30,566 nucleotides of DNA from UMGS363 sp051881775 (GTDB taxonomy: Bacteria > Bacillota > Clostridia > Oscillospirales > Ruminococcaceae): contig JBJEQN010000124.1 of assembly GCA_051881775.1 (NCBI GenBank), positions 1-30,566 of the forward strand. Direction: 5' to 3'. Shown piece by piece: positions 15,281 through 23,073 of this stretch (position 1 is the first letter of the stretch; the number at the start of each line of letters is the position of its first letter). The notes beneath the pieces are model-generated. The model saw nothing but the letters and a program-made list of their open reading frames with translations, was not told the DNA's origin and ran no database searches. Made by a program: the position numbers and the translations under genes.

Positions 15281-15874
15281 ATGAAAGAAATACTGAAAAA
15301 ACGCAAAACCTCGGTCATTCTTGCCTCAATAATAACCATTGCCCTGGGAATAGTGCTTATTATAAAGCCTGTGGGAGCAACGGTGATGATATGCAGGGTA
15401 GCAGGATTTCTGCTGCTTATGAGCGGCTTGTTCGTTACAGGCTCTTATTTCCTTAATATGTCGGAACATATAGGCGGAGCAACGCTGATAACGGGACTTA
15501 TACAGCTTGCCCTTGGTCTGTGGGTCACTCTCCGCTCGGAAAATTTCGTACAATTTCTGACGGTCGTTATAGGATTTGTGGTGCTTGTTCACAGCTTCGG
15601 ATTTTTCCAGAATGCCTTTGAACTTAAACATTTTGGATACAAATTCTGGTGGCTGATACTTGTCATAGCCGTAATAATGCTTTTATTCGGAATAATCACG
15701 GTAGCTGCGCCCTTCGGAACAGTAGCCCTTACTATGACTTTGGCAGGAATAAGCCTTGTTTTTGACGGTATCTCCTCTGCTATAGCCGTATGGAAAGTGG
15801 ACAAGTTTGTCCGCAGCGTCCGTGAAGCCGCAAAGGGAAATGTTATTGAAACAAACGGTGAGGATATAAGCTGA
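15281..15874 (+). CDS. DUF308/HdeD-like membrane protein
   Basis: The 197-residue protein has about six hydrophobic segments arranged as three pairs, the pattern of the DUF308/HdeD family: SVILASIITIALGIVLII, VAGFLLLMSGLFVTGSYF, TLITGLIQLALGLWVTL, FLTVVIGFVVLVHSFGFF, WWLILVIAVIMLLFGIITV and LTMTLAGISLVFDGISSAIAVW. A hydrophilic tail of about 25 residues ends it. The function in Firmicutes is unknown; HdeD in Escherichia coli is tied to acid resistance, which need not apply here. AAAGGACG precedes the ATG. It is monocistronic, with its own promoter and a terminator shared with the convergent neighbour. Confidence 0.8.
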   Translation: MKEILKKRKTSVILASIITIALGIVLIIKPVGATVMICRVAGFLLLMSGLFVTGSYFLNMSEHIGGATLITGLIQLALGLWVTLRSENFVQFLTVVIGFVVLVHSFGFFQNAFELKHFGYKFWWLILVIAVIMLLFGIITVAAPFGTVALTMTLAGISLVFDGISSAIAVWKVDKFVRSVREAAKGNVIETNGEDIS

Positions 15875-15899
15875 AAATAACTGAATAGGCATAAAAAGC

Positions 15900-15935
15900 A
15901 CCGCCCTTGGTAATATTTTTCCAAGGGCGGTTTTA
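15900..15935. terminator. Bidirectional terminator
   Basis: ACCGCCCTTGG and CCAAGGGCGGT form an 11-bp perfect stem around a 10-base loop, followed by TTTT on the plus strand and preceded by an A-rich run that serves the minus strand. It separates the converging genes. Confidence 0.9.
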
Positions 15936-16262
15936 TTACTTCTTTATAAAATTGTACCAGTAAGCCGGCATTGCAACGACCCCTATGCAGACTATCATAT
16001 ATCCCCAGCCGATCTTTTTGTCGTGGGTAATGTACAGGTTTTTCCAGTTGTACACAAGATATGTAATAACTGCCGCAATGTAAAACAGAACTGCTGCGGC
16101 AAGAATTATTGATCCTGCGTTATAAAGCCCTGCCATGCTGTCCGGAAGCGCATCGTACCCGTATTTTTCAAGCTCGGAATATACAATTTTATTTACCGTC
16201 AGCCCTGCAATAAACAAAACCGCAGGCAGCACCGACAGTATCCCCATTATTATCCTTTTCAC
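15936..16262 (-). CDS. Small membrane protein of unknown function
   Basis: I do not recognise this 108-residue protein. It has three hydrophobic segments (about 5-24, 50-70 and 85-101) and a short charged segment NWKNLYITHDKKIGWG between the second and third. The start is GTG at 16262 with GGGGGA upstream. It follows the lipoprotein gene after 15 bases, so both are likely made from one transcript and may act together at the membrane. Confidence 0.65.
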   Translation of the reverse strand: MKRIIMGILSVLPAVLFIAGLTVNKIVYSELEKYGYDALPDSMAGLYNAGSIILAAAVLFYIAAVITYLVYNWKNLYITHDKKIGWGYMIVCIGVVAMPAYWYNFIKK

Positions 16263-16277
16263 AAGATCCCCCGTCTG

Positions 16278-17381
16278 TCATTGATCAAACTTTAAGCTTT
16301 CCGTAAAGAATAACGGGCGTTCTCCGCTATCGTAAATCTTCTCCGATGAAAGCAGCCTCATTGTGCCGTCGCTGTTGTCGGAAAGGGTGTATTTTACGGT
16401 AAACGCCTTGGAAAGGAATATCGTATCGGCATACCAGTCAATGACAACCGTATGCACACCGTTATCCTCATCGTAATGCTCGCTTTCCAGCGTTGCATAG
16501 CCCCAGCTGTACTTTAAAATGTTGTTTTTAAGTGTATCATCTCCGGCGTTATAAAGAGTGATACCGGTAAAGTCCAGTTCGGTTATTCCCAGCAGCTTTT
16601 CTGCGCTTTCCTTAAGCCACTCTGCGGAATAGCTCATTTCGCTGTCCGTCAGACTGCCGTTACCATCAAAATAGTTGCAGAATTCAAGAAGATTGCACAC
16701 AAGCCTTTCCTTTTCTATCTTATTATTCACGCTGTCACGGTCGGGAACCATATCATCGCCGCATATCCAATCGAAAGCTGATGTATAGGCATAGCACATT
16801 TTTACTGCGCTGCTTGCGTCCAGGCTGTCAACGCTGTCGGCAAGGATAGTTTTTTTCTCCGCACCCTCAGGAGCAAAATAGGAGAAATAGGACTTATCCG
16901 TATCGGAAACATCAAGGAGCCAAACGTTCTCCCCTACGGGAAAAATCTCGCTGGAGCTTTCCGAAATATTCATTTTGATCTTAAACGTGTAAATTTTATC
17001 GTTATCCTGAAAATTTCCGCTGTTTTCATAATCGGAGAAGTCAATAATTTCCCAATCGGTAAGACATACCCCGTCCAGAAAACTGTAAGCGCTTAAAGAA
17101 CGTGCTCCGCCATACTGCACAAGCACATCGTGATCATGATAAAGAAAACCGTCCATAAACTCGGAAACAATAGTCTCCGCCTGTCTGAACCGCTCGGACG
17201 TTCCCCCGTTTTCCTTATCCTTGTTTTCCGAAATATCCACCGAAGCAGAATTATTGTCTGAAACATTATATGCGGCTGAACCAGTATTTTCGGCAGAAAG
17301 CCCGTCGGTGGGAACACAGCCCGTACCCATAAATCCGAAGGCAACAACAGCACCAAGCACCGCACCTGCCCTTGCAGACAT
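16278..17381 (-). CDS. Lipoprotein of unknown function
   Basis: The 367-residue protein has a signal peptide (SARAGAVLGAVVAFGFMGTGC) with a lipobox ending in Cys22, then a low-complexity N-, S- and D-rich stretch to about residue 60, then a soluble domain of about 300 residues rich in acidic and aromatic residues. I recognise no family. The domain has regions such as VWLLDVSDTDKSYFSYFAPEG and HTVVIDWYADTIFLSKAFTVKYTLSDN that suggest beta structure. It should be anchored on the outer face of the membrane. The ATG at 17381 has GAGGTGAT before it. It leads a two-gene unit with the small membrane protein, from the promoter at 17440-17468. Confidence 0.75.
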   Translation of the reverse strand: MSARAGAVLGAVVAFGFMGTGCVPTDGLSAENTGSAAYNVSDNNSASVDISENKDKENGGTSERFRQAETIVSEFMDGFLYHDHDVLVQYGGARSLSAYSFLDGVCLTDWEIIDFSDYENSGNFQDNDKIYTFKIKMNISESSSEIFPVGENVWLLDVSDTDKSYFSYFAPEGAEKKTILADSVDSLDASSAVKMCYAYTSAFDWICGDDMVPDRDSVNNKIEKERLVCNLLEFCNYFDGNGSLTDSEMSYSAEWLKESAEKLLGITELDFTGITLYNAGDDTLKNNILKYSWGYATLESEHYDEDNGVHTVVIDWYADTIFLSKAFTVKYTLSDNSDGTMRLLSSEKIYDSGERPLFFTESLKFDQ

Positions 17382-17439
17382 TAAATCACCTCATGGAAAA
17401 AATTAGTATAAAGCCGTATGACTTTTTCAATGTGATTTT

Positions 17440-17468
17440 ATTATATCACAGTTATCGCAAATAGTCAA
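17440..17468 (-). promoter_or_regulatory. Promoter of the lipoprotein gene, with a palindrome over the -10
   Basis: On the minus strand TTGACT (plus 17463-17468) and TATAAT (plus 17440-17445) are 17 bases apart. TGTGAT and ATCACA (plus 17431-17450) form an inverted repeat over the -10 box that could be an operator. Confidence 0.8.
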
Positions 17469-17513
17469 TTTAAAACGGCGTTTAATTTAATTTTCACTAA
17501 ATTTTCAAAAAAA

Positions 17514-17546
17514 CAAAAAGCTGCCCGTTTTTTATCACGGACAGCC
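17514..17546 (-). terminator. Terminator after rex
   Basis: On the minus strand GCTGTCCG and CGGGCAGC form an 8-bp stem with one G-T pair around TGATAAAAAA, followed by a T-rich run. Confidence 0.8.
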
Positions 17547-17568
17547 TGAAATTTTAGTTTCCGGCGGT

Positions 17569-18225
17569 TTATTCATTGTCACCGTCTTCATAGTTTGTCA
17601 GACCGTAGGAAAGGGTCATGATACTGTCGCCGAGATGAACGTTCTCAACGATAATATCCTTATGGGATACCTTCAGGTCGTAATGGCTGAAATTCCAGAA
17701 CGCTTTTATTCCCAGCGCTATCAGCTTATCCGCAAGCTCCTGAGCTGCAGCCTTTGGAATACAGAGTATGGCGATCTCCGGCTGCTCACTTTTGAAAAAC
17801 TCCTCCATACGGCTTATGGGCATAACGTTCAGTTCGGAGACCTTCTCGTTTTCCTTACGCAGGTCGCTGTCGAAAATACCGATAAGGTTCCAGCCGTATT
17901 CCTTGAAATTCATATGGCTTGCAATGGCCTTGCCAAGATTTCCTGCGCCGAAAAGTACGGCTTTGTAACCGCGGTCTATGCCGAGTATCTTGCCTATTTC
18001 ATCACGCAGCTCCACCAGATTGTAGCCATAGCCCTGCTGACCGAAGCCGCCGAAGCAGTTAAGATCCTGCCTTATCTGAGAAGCCGTCAGCGACATTCTT
18101 TCCGCAAGCTCTCCCGACGAGCTTCTCACTATTCCCTGTTTGACAAGCTCGCCGATAAACCTGTAATATCTTGGCAGCCGCTTTATTACAGACGTTGAAA
18201 TTTCAGATTTTTTTGACTTAGGCAT
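17569..18225 (-). CDS. rex: Redox-sensing transcriptional repressor Rex
   Basis: Rex senses the NADH/NAD+ ratio and represses fermentation and central carbon genes when NADH is low. The 218-residue protein has the N-terminal winged helix (TSVIKRLPRYYRFIGELVKQG, then SSGELAERMSLTASQIRQDLNCFGGFGQQGYGYNV-like) and a Rossmann fold with GAGNLG at 93-98, GIFDSD, and the C-terminal swap helix LGDSIMTLSYGL. The ATG has GGGGAGAA upstream. It starts 33 bases after icd, so it probably ends the acn-icd run. A Rex-like site on the acn promoter suggests feedback control. Confidence 0.95.
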   Translation of the reverse strand: MPKSKKSEISTSVIKRLPRYYRFIGELVKQGIVRSSSGELAERMSLTASQIRQDLNCFGGFGQQGYGYNLVELRDEIGKILGIDRGYKAVLFGAGNLGKAIASHMNFKEYGWNLIGIFDSDLRKENEKVSELNVMPISRMEEFFKSEQPEIAILCIPKAAAQELADKLIALGIKAFWNFSHYDLKVSHKDIIVENVHLGDSIMTLSYGLTNYEDGDNE

Positions 18226-18258
18226 TTACACTTTTCTCCCCGTAATTATCAAAAGAAA

Positions 18259-19611
18259 TTACATAAGCTTTGCAAGACGCTCATTTATAGCCTTGAGGAA
18301 TTCCTCGGAATCCACCTTTTTCTTGTTTGGAATGGAGGAAAGAGCTTCAAGGTCGCCTGTCATAACGCCTTCTTCAATAGTCTGAATTGTAGCCTTTTCA
18401 AGATTGTCAGCATACTTTACAAGTGCGTCGTTCTTGTNNNNNNNNNNNNNNNNNNNNNNNNNNNNNNNNNNNNNNNNNNNNNNNNNNNNNNNNNNNNNNN
18501 NNNNNNNNNNNNNNNNNNNNNNNNNNNNNNNNNNNNNTTCAAGATTGTCAGCATACTTTACAAGTGCGTCGTTCTTGTCCAGTTCGCCTCTCTTGCGGAG
18601 CGCTCCCGACCATGCGAAGATAGTTGCAACGCTGTTTGTGGAGGTCTTTTCGCCCTTGAGGTACTTGTAATAATGGCGCTGAACGGTGCCGTGAGCAGCT
18701 TCATACTCGTAAACTCCGTCGGGAGAAACGAGAACGGAGGTCATCATTGCAAGGCTTCCGTAAGCTGTTGCTACCATATCGGACATAACGTCGCCGTCAT
18801 AGTTCTTACAAGCCCAGATATATCCGCCGTTGGAACGGATAACTCTTGCAACTGCGTCGTCGATAAGAGTATAGAAATATTCTATGCCAAGCTCTTCAAA
18901 CTTAGCCCTATATTCATTTTCGTAAATTTCAGCAAAAATATCCTTGAAACGGTGGTCGTACTTTTTGGAAATTGTGTCCTTTGTAGCGAACCAAAGATCC
19001 TGCTTTGTGTCAACGGCAAAGTTGAAGCAGGCTCTTGCAAAGCTGGAAATGGACTTGTCGGTGTTGTGCAGACCCTGGATAATGCCGTCTGTACCCTTGA
19101 AATCGTGAATAAGGGCTCTTTCCTCGCTGCCGTCCTTCTTTGTAACAACAAGCTCTGCCTTGGAGCCTTCTTCAACACGAAGCTCGGTGTTCTTGTAAAC
19201 ATCGCCGTAAGCGTGACGGGCAATTGTGATAGGCTTAGTCCATGTAGGGATATAAGGAGTGATGCCGTTAACGATAATAGGAGTACGGAAAACTGTGCCG
19301 TCAAGTATTGCTCTGATAGTGCCGTTAGGAGATTTCCACATTTCCTTAAGGTTGTACTCTGTCATACGGGCAGCATTAGGAGTAATGGTTGCGCACTTTA
19401 CAGCAACGCCGTACTTCTTTGTAGCCTCTGCAGAATCAATTGTGACCTGATCGTTGGTCTCGTTTCTGTGTTCAAGACCGAGATCATAATATTCTGTGTT
19501 AAGGTCAACATAGGGCAGGATGAGAATGTCCTTTATCCACTTCCAGATAACTCTGGTCATTTCATCTCCGTCCATTTCAACGAGGGGGGTAGTCATTTTG
19601 ATCTTTTCCAT
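18259..19611 (-). CDS. icd: NADP-type isocitrate dehydrogenase, interrupted by an assembly gap
   Basis: The enzyme oxidises isocitrate to 2-oxoglutarate, using NADP in this subfamily. The sequence is of the eukaryote-like subfamily II: EMDGDEMTRVIWKWIKD, YYDLGLEHRNETNDQVT, CATITPN, MWKSPNGTIRAILDGTVFR and the GRHAYGD-like ARHAYGD. As printed it is 450 codons including 34 unreadable ones. A 41-base duplicate flanks the gap; taking out one duplicate and the Ns removes exactly 47 codons and gives a continuous 403-residue enzyme, the usual size. AAGGAGG precedes the ATG. It lies 44 bases after the traX-like gene, in a run that begins with aconitase and ends with rex. Confidence 0.95.
   Translation of the reverse strand: MEKIKMTTPLVEMDGDEMTRVIWKWIKDILILPYVDLNTEYYDLGLEHRNETNDQVTIDSAEATKKYGVAVKCATITPNAARMTEYNLKEMWKSPNGTIRAILDGTVFRTPIIVNGITPYIPTWTKPITIARHAYGDVYKNTELRVEEGSKAELVVTKKDGSEERALIHDFKGTDGIIQGLHNTDKSISSFARACFNFAVDTKQDLWFATKDTISKKYDHRFKDIFAEIYENEYRAKFEELGIEYFYTLIDDAVARVIRSNGGYIWACKNYDGDVMSDMVATAYGSLAMMTSVLVSPDGVYEYEAAHGTVQRHYYKYLKGEKTSTNSVATIFAWSGALRKRGELDKNDALVKYADNLEXXXXXXXXXXXXXXXXXXXXXXXXXXXXXXXXXXKNDALVKYADNLEKATIQTIEEGVMTGDLEALSSIPNKKKVDSEEFLKAINERLAKLM
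18438..18537. other. Assembly gap of 100 Ns with duplicated flanks
   Basis: Exactly 100 Ns. The 41 bases before it (18397-18437) are identical to the 41 bases after it (18538-18578), which shows two contig ends that overlap but were not merged. Confidence 0.97.
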
Positions 19612-19655
19612 AAAAAATCCTCCTTAATGCGGAATACAAACCGCAATTTTTTAGT

Positions 19656-20429
19656 TTACGCAAGGACAATAAATTTAAGTATTCCAAGTATCAGCATATG
19701 AAGCGGATAGAAAACGTAGAAAAACCACTTGTTGAACTTTCCGCCCCTGCCCTTTTCTCCGCTGTAAAAGTAAAGCGGTACAAGAGCAAGAAGAACGCTG
19801 AAGTTGAACAGATATTCCGTAACCGCTTGGTTCATCATCACATCAAAAATCAGAAATATAATTACTATGCTTGAAACCGCAAAAGCGATAGCCTGCTTTT
19901 TAAAATCTCCTCTGAAACAGTCGAACAGCAGTATCCACACCACCGCAAAAACAGGCCAGTCACCGATAATTGATATGGCGCACAGCATAAATACCATAAA
20001 TCCCCTGATAAGAGGCGGTATTTTTTCGTCATGTACAATGATAAGCGCCCAAAGTCCCAGGAAAAAGGTGAATATTACTCCCTGCATTGGAAATACCCAG
20101 GGTTTTCCGTCAGTAATTCCGAAAGGCAGCTGCCCTGTTTCCATATAAACAAATGGTATCCATGAAAGCAGCGCAAAAATACCAAGCCTGAGCATATATT
20201 TTTTTACGTTTCTTGTGTAATGATAGCCCTCGGCGATAAAATAGCACATTATTGGAGCGGTCATTCTGCCGATTATGTGCATTATCTGTCCGAGAACGGA
20301 ATATGTGTCAACAAAGCACCACGCAATATGGTCTATAAGCATTGCTGCAGCCGCAATATACTTGATAACGTCCGAATTAAGCTTTTTGCCGCTCACGGGA
20401 GCAGATAAAGACGTACTGTTTTCGCCCAT
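19656..20429 (-). CDS. TraX family membrane protein
   Basis: The 257-residue integral membrane protein matches the TraX family (PF05857): LNSDVIKYIAAAAMLIDHIAWCFVD, IGRMTAPIMCYFIAEGYHYTRNVKKYMLRLGIFALLSWIPF, and a C-terminal WFFYVFYPLHMLILGIL. About eight membrane segments are seen. TraX of the F plasmid acetylates pilin; chromosomal Firmicute copies have no known substrate, and no conjugation gene is nearby. GAGGT lies six bases before the ATG. It sits nine bases after the DUF3795 gene and 44 before icd, so it seems co-transcribed with TCA genes. Confidence 0.85.
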   Translation of the reverse strand: MGENSTSLSAPVSGKKLNSDVIKYIAAAAMLIDHIAWCFVDTYSVLGQIMHIIGRMTAPIMCYFIAEGYHYTRNVKKYMLRLGIFALLSWIPFVYMETGQLPFGITDGKPWVFPMQGVIFTFFLGLWALIIVHDEKIPPLIRGFMVFMLCAISIIGDWPVFAVVWILLFDCFRGDFKKQAIAFAVSSIVIIFLIFDVMMNQAVTEYLFNFSVLLALVPLYFYSGEKGRGGKFNKWFFYVFYPLHMLILGILKFIVLA

Positions 20430-20438
20430 TGACTGACC

Positions 20439-20867
20439 TCATTTCTTAACTGTTTCTATCATAAGTGCAATGCCCGTGCCGGCAACCGTTCCCCCTAAAA
20501 CAAAGGGAATAACCATACCCTGCCATTCGCCTAATATCAAGCCGGAAATGCCGCCAAGGACAACGCCGAGAAGAATATTTTTTATGCGGCTGTCATGAGC
20601 GGAGCTTTTTTCGTCCGCCCATTTCTTGCAGTTAAGAAGCCTGTCTCCGTCATCTCCCGTTTCCGGGTCGTAGGAGTAATCAAGCAGCATCTCACAGGGA
20701 AACTCGCCGCAAAGTCCGCAGTGCTCGATTTCTTTTTCTTCGCAGCATGACTTTATCTCGCACTTTTCTCCCCAGTAGCCGTCCGTCATTTCAAGACAGC
20801 CGGAGCAGCCGTATTCTTCTTTAAGGCTGCACTTGCCGCAGTCAAGACCGCATTTGGAGCAGCACAT
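20439..20867 (-). CDS. DUF3795-like cysteine-rich protein with a membrane tail
   Basis: The 142-residue protein has a cysteine-rich N-terminal half (MCCSKCGLDCGKCSLKEEY, CSGCLEM, CCEEKEIEHCGLCGEFPCEML) of the DUF3795 kind, ending in the LLNCKKWAD segment. It likely binds a metal. Unlike plain DUF3795 proteins it continues from about residue 95 into two glycine-rich hydrophobic segments (IKNILLGVVLGGISGLILG and MVIPFVLGGTVAGTGIALMI), so it should be membrane-bound with the Cys-rich part in the cytoplasm. Its ATG lies two bases after the acn stop codon. No strong ribosome binding site is seen, so it probably relies on coupling. The function is unknown. Confidence 0.78.
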   Translation of the reverse strand: MCCSKCGLDCGKCSLKEEYGCSGCLEMTDGYWGEKCEIKSCCEEKEIEHCGLCGEFPCEMLLDYSYDPETGDDGDRLLNCKKWADEKSSAHDSRIKNILLGVVLGGISGLILGEWQGMVIPFVLGGTVAGTGIALMIETVKK

Positions 20868-20869
20868 TT

Positions 20870-22807
20870 TTATTTAAGGCTTTCTCTTGTATAATCGAGA
20901 AGTCCGCCTGCAAGGATAATATCCTTTGTTCTGCCTGTAAGCTCGCAGAGAACGGGTATTTCATCGCCTGTTGTTTTATTCTTTATCGTAAGCTGTGTTT
21001 CACCTGCTTCAACGGACTTTCTTACATTTGCAAGCTCAAGCTCGTCACCCTGAGAGATCTTGTCGTAATCGCTCTCGTTAACAAAAGTAAGAGGCAGGAT
21101 ACCTGCGTTAATAAGATTTGAACGGTGGATACGGGCAAAGCTCTTTACAAGAACAGCCTTTACGCCAAGGTGGAGAGGAGCAAGCGCAGCGTGTTCACGG
21201 GAGGAACCCTGACCGTAGTTTGCGCCGCCGACAATAATGCTCTTGCCGAGAGCTTCCGCTCTTGCAGGGAATTCCTCGTCGCATACAGTAAAGCAGAACT
21301 TGGAAATCGCAGGGATATTTGAACGGAGAGGAAGTATCTTTGCACCTGCAGGCATAATGTGGTCGGTTGTGATATTGTCGCCGACCTTAAGAGAGCACTT
21401 TGCGTCAATGCTGTCAGCAAGAGGGCTTGTCTTGGGGAAAGGCTTGATGTTGGGTCCTCTGAGGACTTCCACCTTATCCATATCCTCAGCCGCAGCGGGA
21501 GGAACTATCATATTGTCGTTGATAACGAACTCCTCGGGAAGCTTGAATTCGGGCATTTCGCCAAGCTCTCTGGGGTCGGAGAACACGCCGCTTATTGCGG
21601 AGTAAGCAGCAACCTCGGGAGATACAAGATAGATCTGACCGTCCTTTGTTCCGGAACGTCCCTCGAAGTTTCTGTTGAAGGTACGGAGAGAGATGCCCTT
21701 TGAATTAGGCGACTGACCCATACCGATGCAAGGTCCGCAGGCACTTTCAAGGATTCTTGCACCTGCGTCTATCATAATTGCAAGAGCGCCGTTCTGCGCA
21801 AGCATATTAAGAACCTGCTTTGAACCGGGAGCGATAGAAAGGGAAACATCGGGGTGTACGGTCTTGCCCTTTAAGATGTGCGCTACCTTCATCATATCCA
21901 TAAGGGAGCTGTTTGTGCAGGAACCGATGCAGACCTGATCTATCTTCATGCCCTTCAGTTCTTCAGCCGACTTGATGTTGTCGGGAGAATGAGGACAGGC
22001 TGCAAGAGGTGCAAGCTCGGAAAGGTTTATTTCAATTGTTTCATCATAAACAGCGTCGGGGTCAGCGGAAAGCTCTGTCCAGACTTCCTCTCTCTTCTGA
22101 GCCTTAAGGAACTGCTTAGTTACCTCGTCGGAGGGGAAGATAGAAGTTGTTGCGCCAAGCTCTGCGCCCATGTTTGTGATAGTGGCACGCTCGGGAACGC
22201 TGAGAGTTTTAACGCCCTCGCCTGTGTATTCGATAATTTTGCCAACGCCGCCCTTAACGGACATTCTTCTGAGGACTTCAAGGATAACGTCCTTAGCAGC
22301 TACCCAAGGGGAAAGCTTGCCCGTCAGCTTAACGTTAACGATCTTTGGGTAGGTGATATAATATGCGCCGCCGCCCATTGCAACTGCAACGTCAAGTCCG
22401 CCTGCGCCGATAGCTATCATACCGATACCGCCGCCTGTAGGAGTGTGGCTGTCGGAACCGATAAGTGTCTTTCCGGGAACGCCGAAACGTTCAAGGTGTA
22501 CCTGATGGCAGATACCGTTGCCGGGGCGTGAAAAATAGATGCCGTGCTTCTTTGCAACGGAGCCGATAAAACGGTGGTCGTCTGCATTTTCAAAGCCTGA
22601 CTGGAGGGTATTGTGGTCTATGTAAGCCACGGAACGCTCTGTTTTTACACGGGGCACTCCCATTGCCTCAAATTCAAGATATGCCATCGTGCCGGTTGCG
22701 TCCTGAGTCAGCGTCTGGTCGATCCTGATACCGATTTCCTTGCCTTTTACAAACTCCCCGTCAACAACGTGAGCTTTAAGAATTTTCTCTGCCAGAGTAA
22801 GTCCCAT
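20870..22807 (-). CDS. acn: Aconitate hydratase (aconitase)
   Basis: The enzyme interconverts citrate and isocitrate with a [4Fe-4S] cluster. The 645-residue protein has the cluster cysteines in IGSCTNSS and ACGPCIGMG, a GSDSHTPTGGGIGM motif, and the C-terminal swivel domain with GDNITTDHIMPAGAK and GGANYGQGSSREHAAL. It is the shorter monomeric type found in many Clostridia. An in-frame ATG at 22816 abuts AAAGG, so the ATG at 22807 (MGLTLAEKILKAHVV) with nine-base spacing is preferred. It opens the run acn, DUF3795, traX-like, icd, rex. Its promoter overlaps a Rex-like palindrome. Confidence 0.94.
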   Translation of the reverse strand: MGLTLAEKILKAHVVDGEFVKGKEIGIRIDQTLTQDATGTMAYLEFEAMGVPRVKTERSVAYIDHNTLQSGFENADDHRFIGSVAKKHGIYFSRPGNGICHQVHLERFGVPGKTLIGSDSHTPTGGGIGMIAIGAGGLDVAVAMGGGAYYITYPKIVNVKLTGKLSPWVAAKDVILEVLRRMSVKGGVGKIIEYTGEGVKTLSVPERATITNMGAELGATTSIFPSDEVTKQFLKAQKREEVWTELSADPDAVYDETIEINLSELAPLAACPHSPDNIKSAEELKGMKIDQVCIGSCTNSSLMDMMKVAHILKGKTVHPDVSLSIAPGSKQVLNMLAQNGALAIMIDAGARILESACGPCIGMGQSPNSKGISLRTFNRNFEGRSGTKDGQIYLVSPEVAAYSAISGVFSDPRELGEMPEFKLPEEFVINDNMIVPPAAAEDMDKVEVLRGPNIKPFPKTSPLADSIDAKCSLKVGDNITTDHIMPAGAKILPLRSNIPAISKFCFTVCDEEFPARAEALGKSIIVGGANYGQGSSREHAALAPLHLGVKAVLVKSFARIHRSNLINAGILPLTFVNESDYDKISQGDELELANVRKSVEAGETQLTIKNKTTGDEIPVLCELTGRTKDIILAGGLLDYTRESLK

Positions 22808-22881
22808 GCCAAACATCCTTTCATTGCGGAAATTTTGCGGAAAATCATTTTACCTATATCCGCATATAATTTTACGTTTTT

Positions 22882-22910
22882 ATTATACCTTTTTTTATTA
22901 TGCTTGTCAA
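22882..22910 (-). promoter_or_regulatory. acn operon promoter
   Basis: On the minus strand TTGACA (plus 22905-22910) and TATAAT (plus 22882-22887) have a 17-base spacer, a consensus match. Confidence 0.88.
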
Positions 22911-22921
22911 TAAATTATCAA
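22904..22921. promoter_or_regulatory. Candidate Rex operator on the acn promoter
   Basis: TTGTCAATAAATTATCAA is an 18-base imperfect palindrome. Against the clostridial Rex site TTGTTAA-N4-TTAACAA each half has one mismatch. It covers the acn -35 box, a position suited to repression. Confidence 0.6.
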
Positions 22922-22957
22922 ACTTTTTTAATGTAGCGCCAAAACTTTGTATTATTA

Positions 22958-22986
22958 TTGCAAATACCGTGCAATAGTGGTATAAT
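22958..22986 (+). promoter_or_regulatory. cdd promoter
   Basis: TTGCAA at 22958-22963 and TATAAT at 22981-22986 are 17 bases apart, diverging from the acn promoter. Confidence 0.8.
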
Positions 22987-23073
22987 TATATTGTAAATAG
23001 TCAAAAATCATATCAAAAATGAATAAAATAATATCAAATCTTGCAAAACAGCATTTTCAAGGAGGTTTGTTAT

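Noticed and set aside
17431..17450. Crp/Fnr-type site
   Set aside because: The distance between TGTGA and TCACA is 10 bases, not 6; it is kept only as an unassigned palindrome.
18397..18578. A true 41-base direct repeat inside icd
   Set aside because: It flanks a 100-N scaffold gap exactly, and merging the copies restores the normal protein length, so it is an assembly artefact.
18673..19701. 342-codon plus-strand frame opposite icd
   Set aside because: The sense gene is a textbook isocitrate dehydrogenase; the antisense product is Cys- and Val-rich with no recognisable domain.
19656..20429. Evidence of a conjugative element from the TraX homologue
   Set aside because: TraX-family genes are common on Firmicute chromosomes; no relaxase, integrase, coupling protein or attachment site is present.
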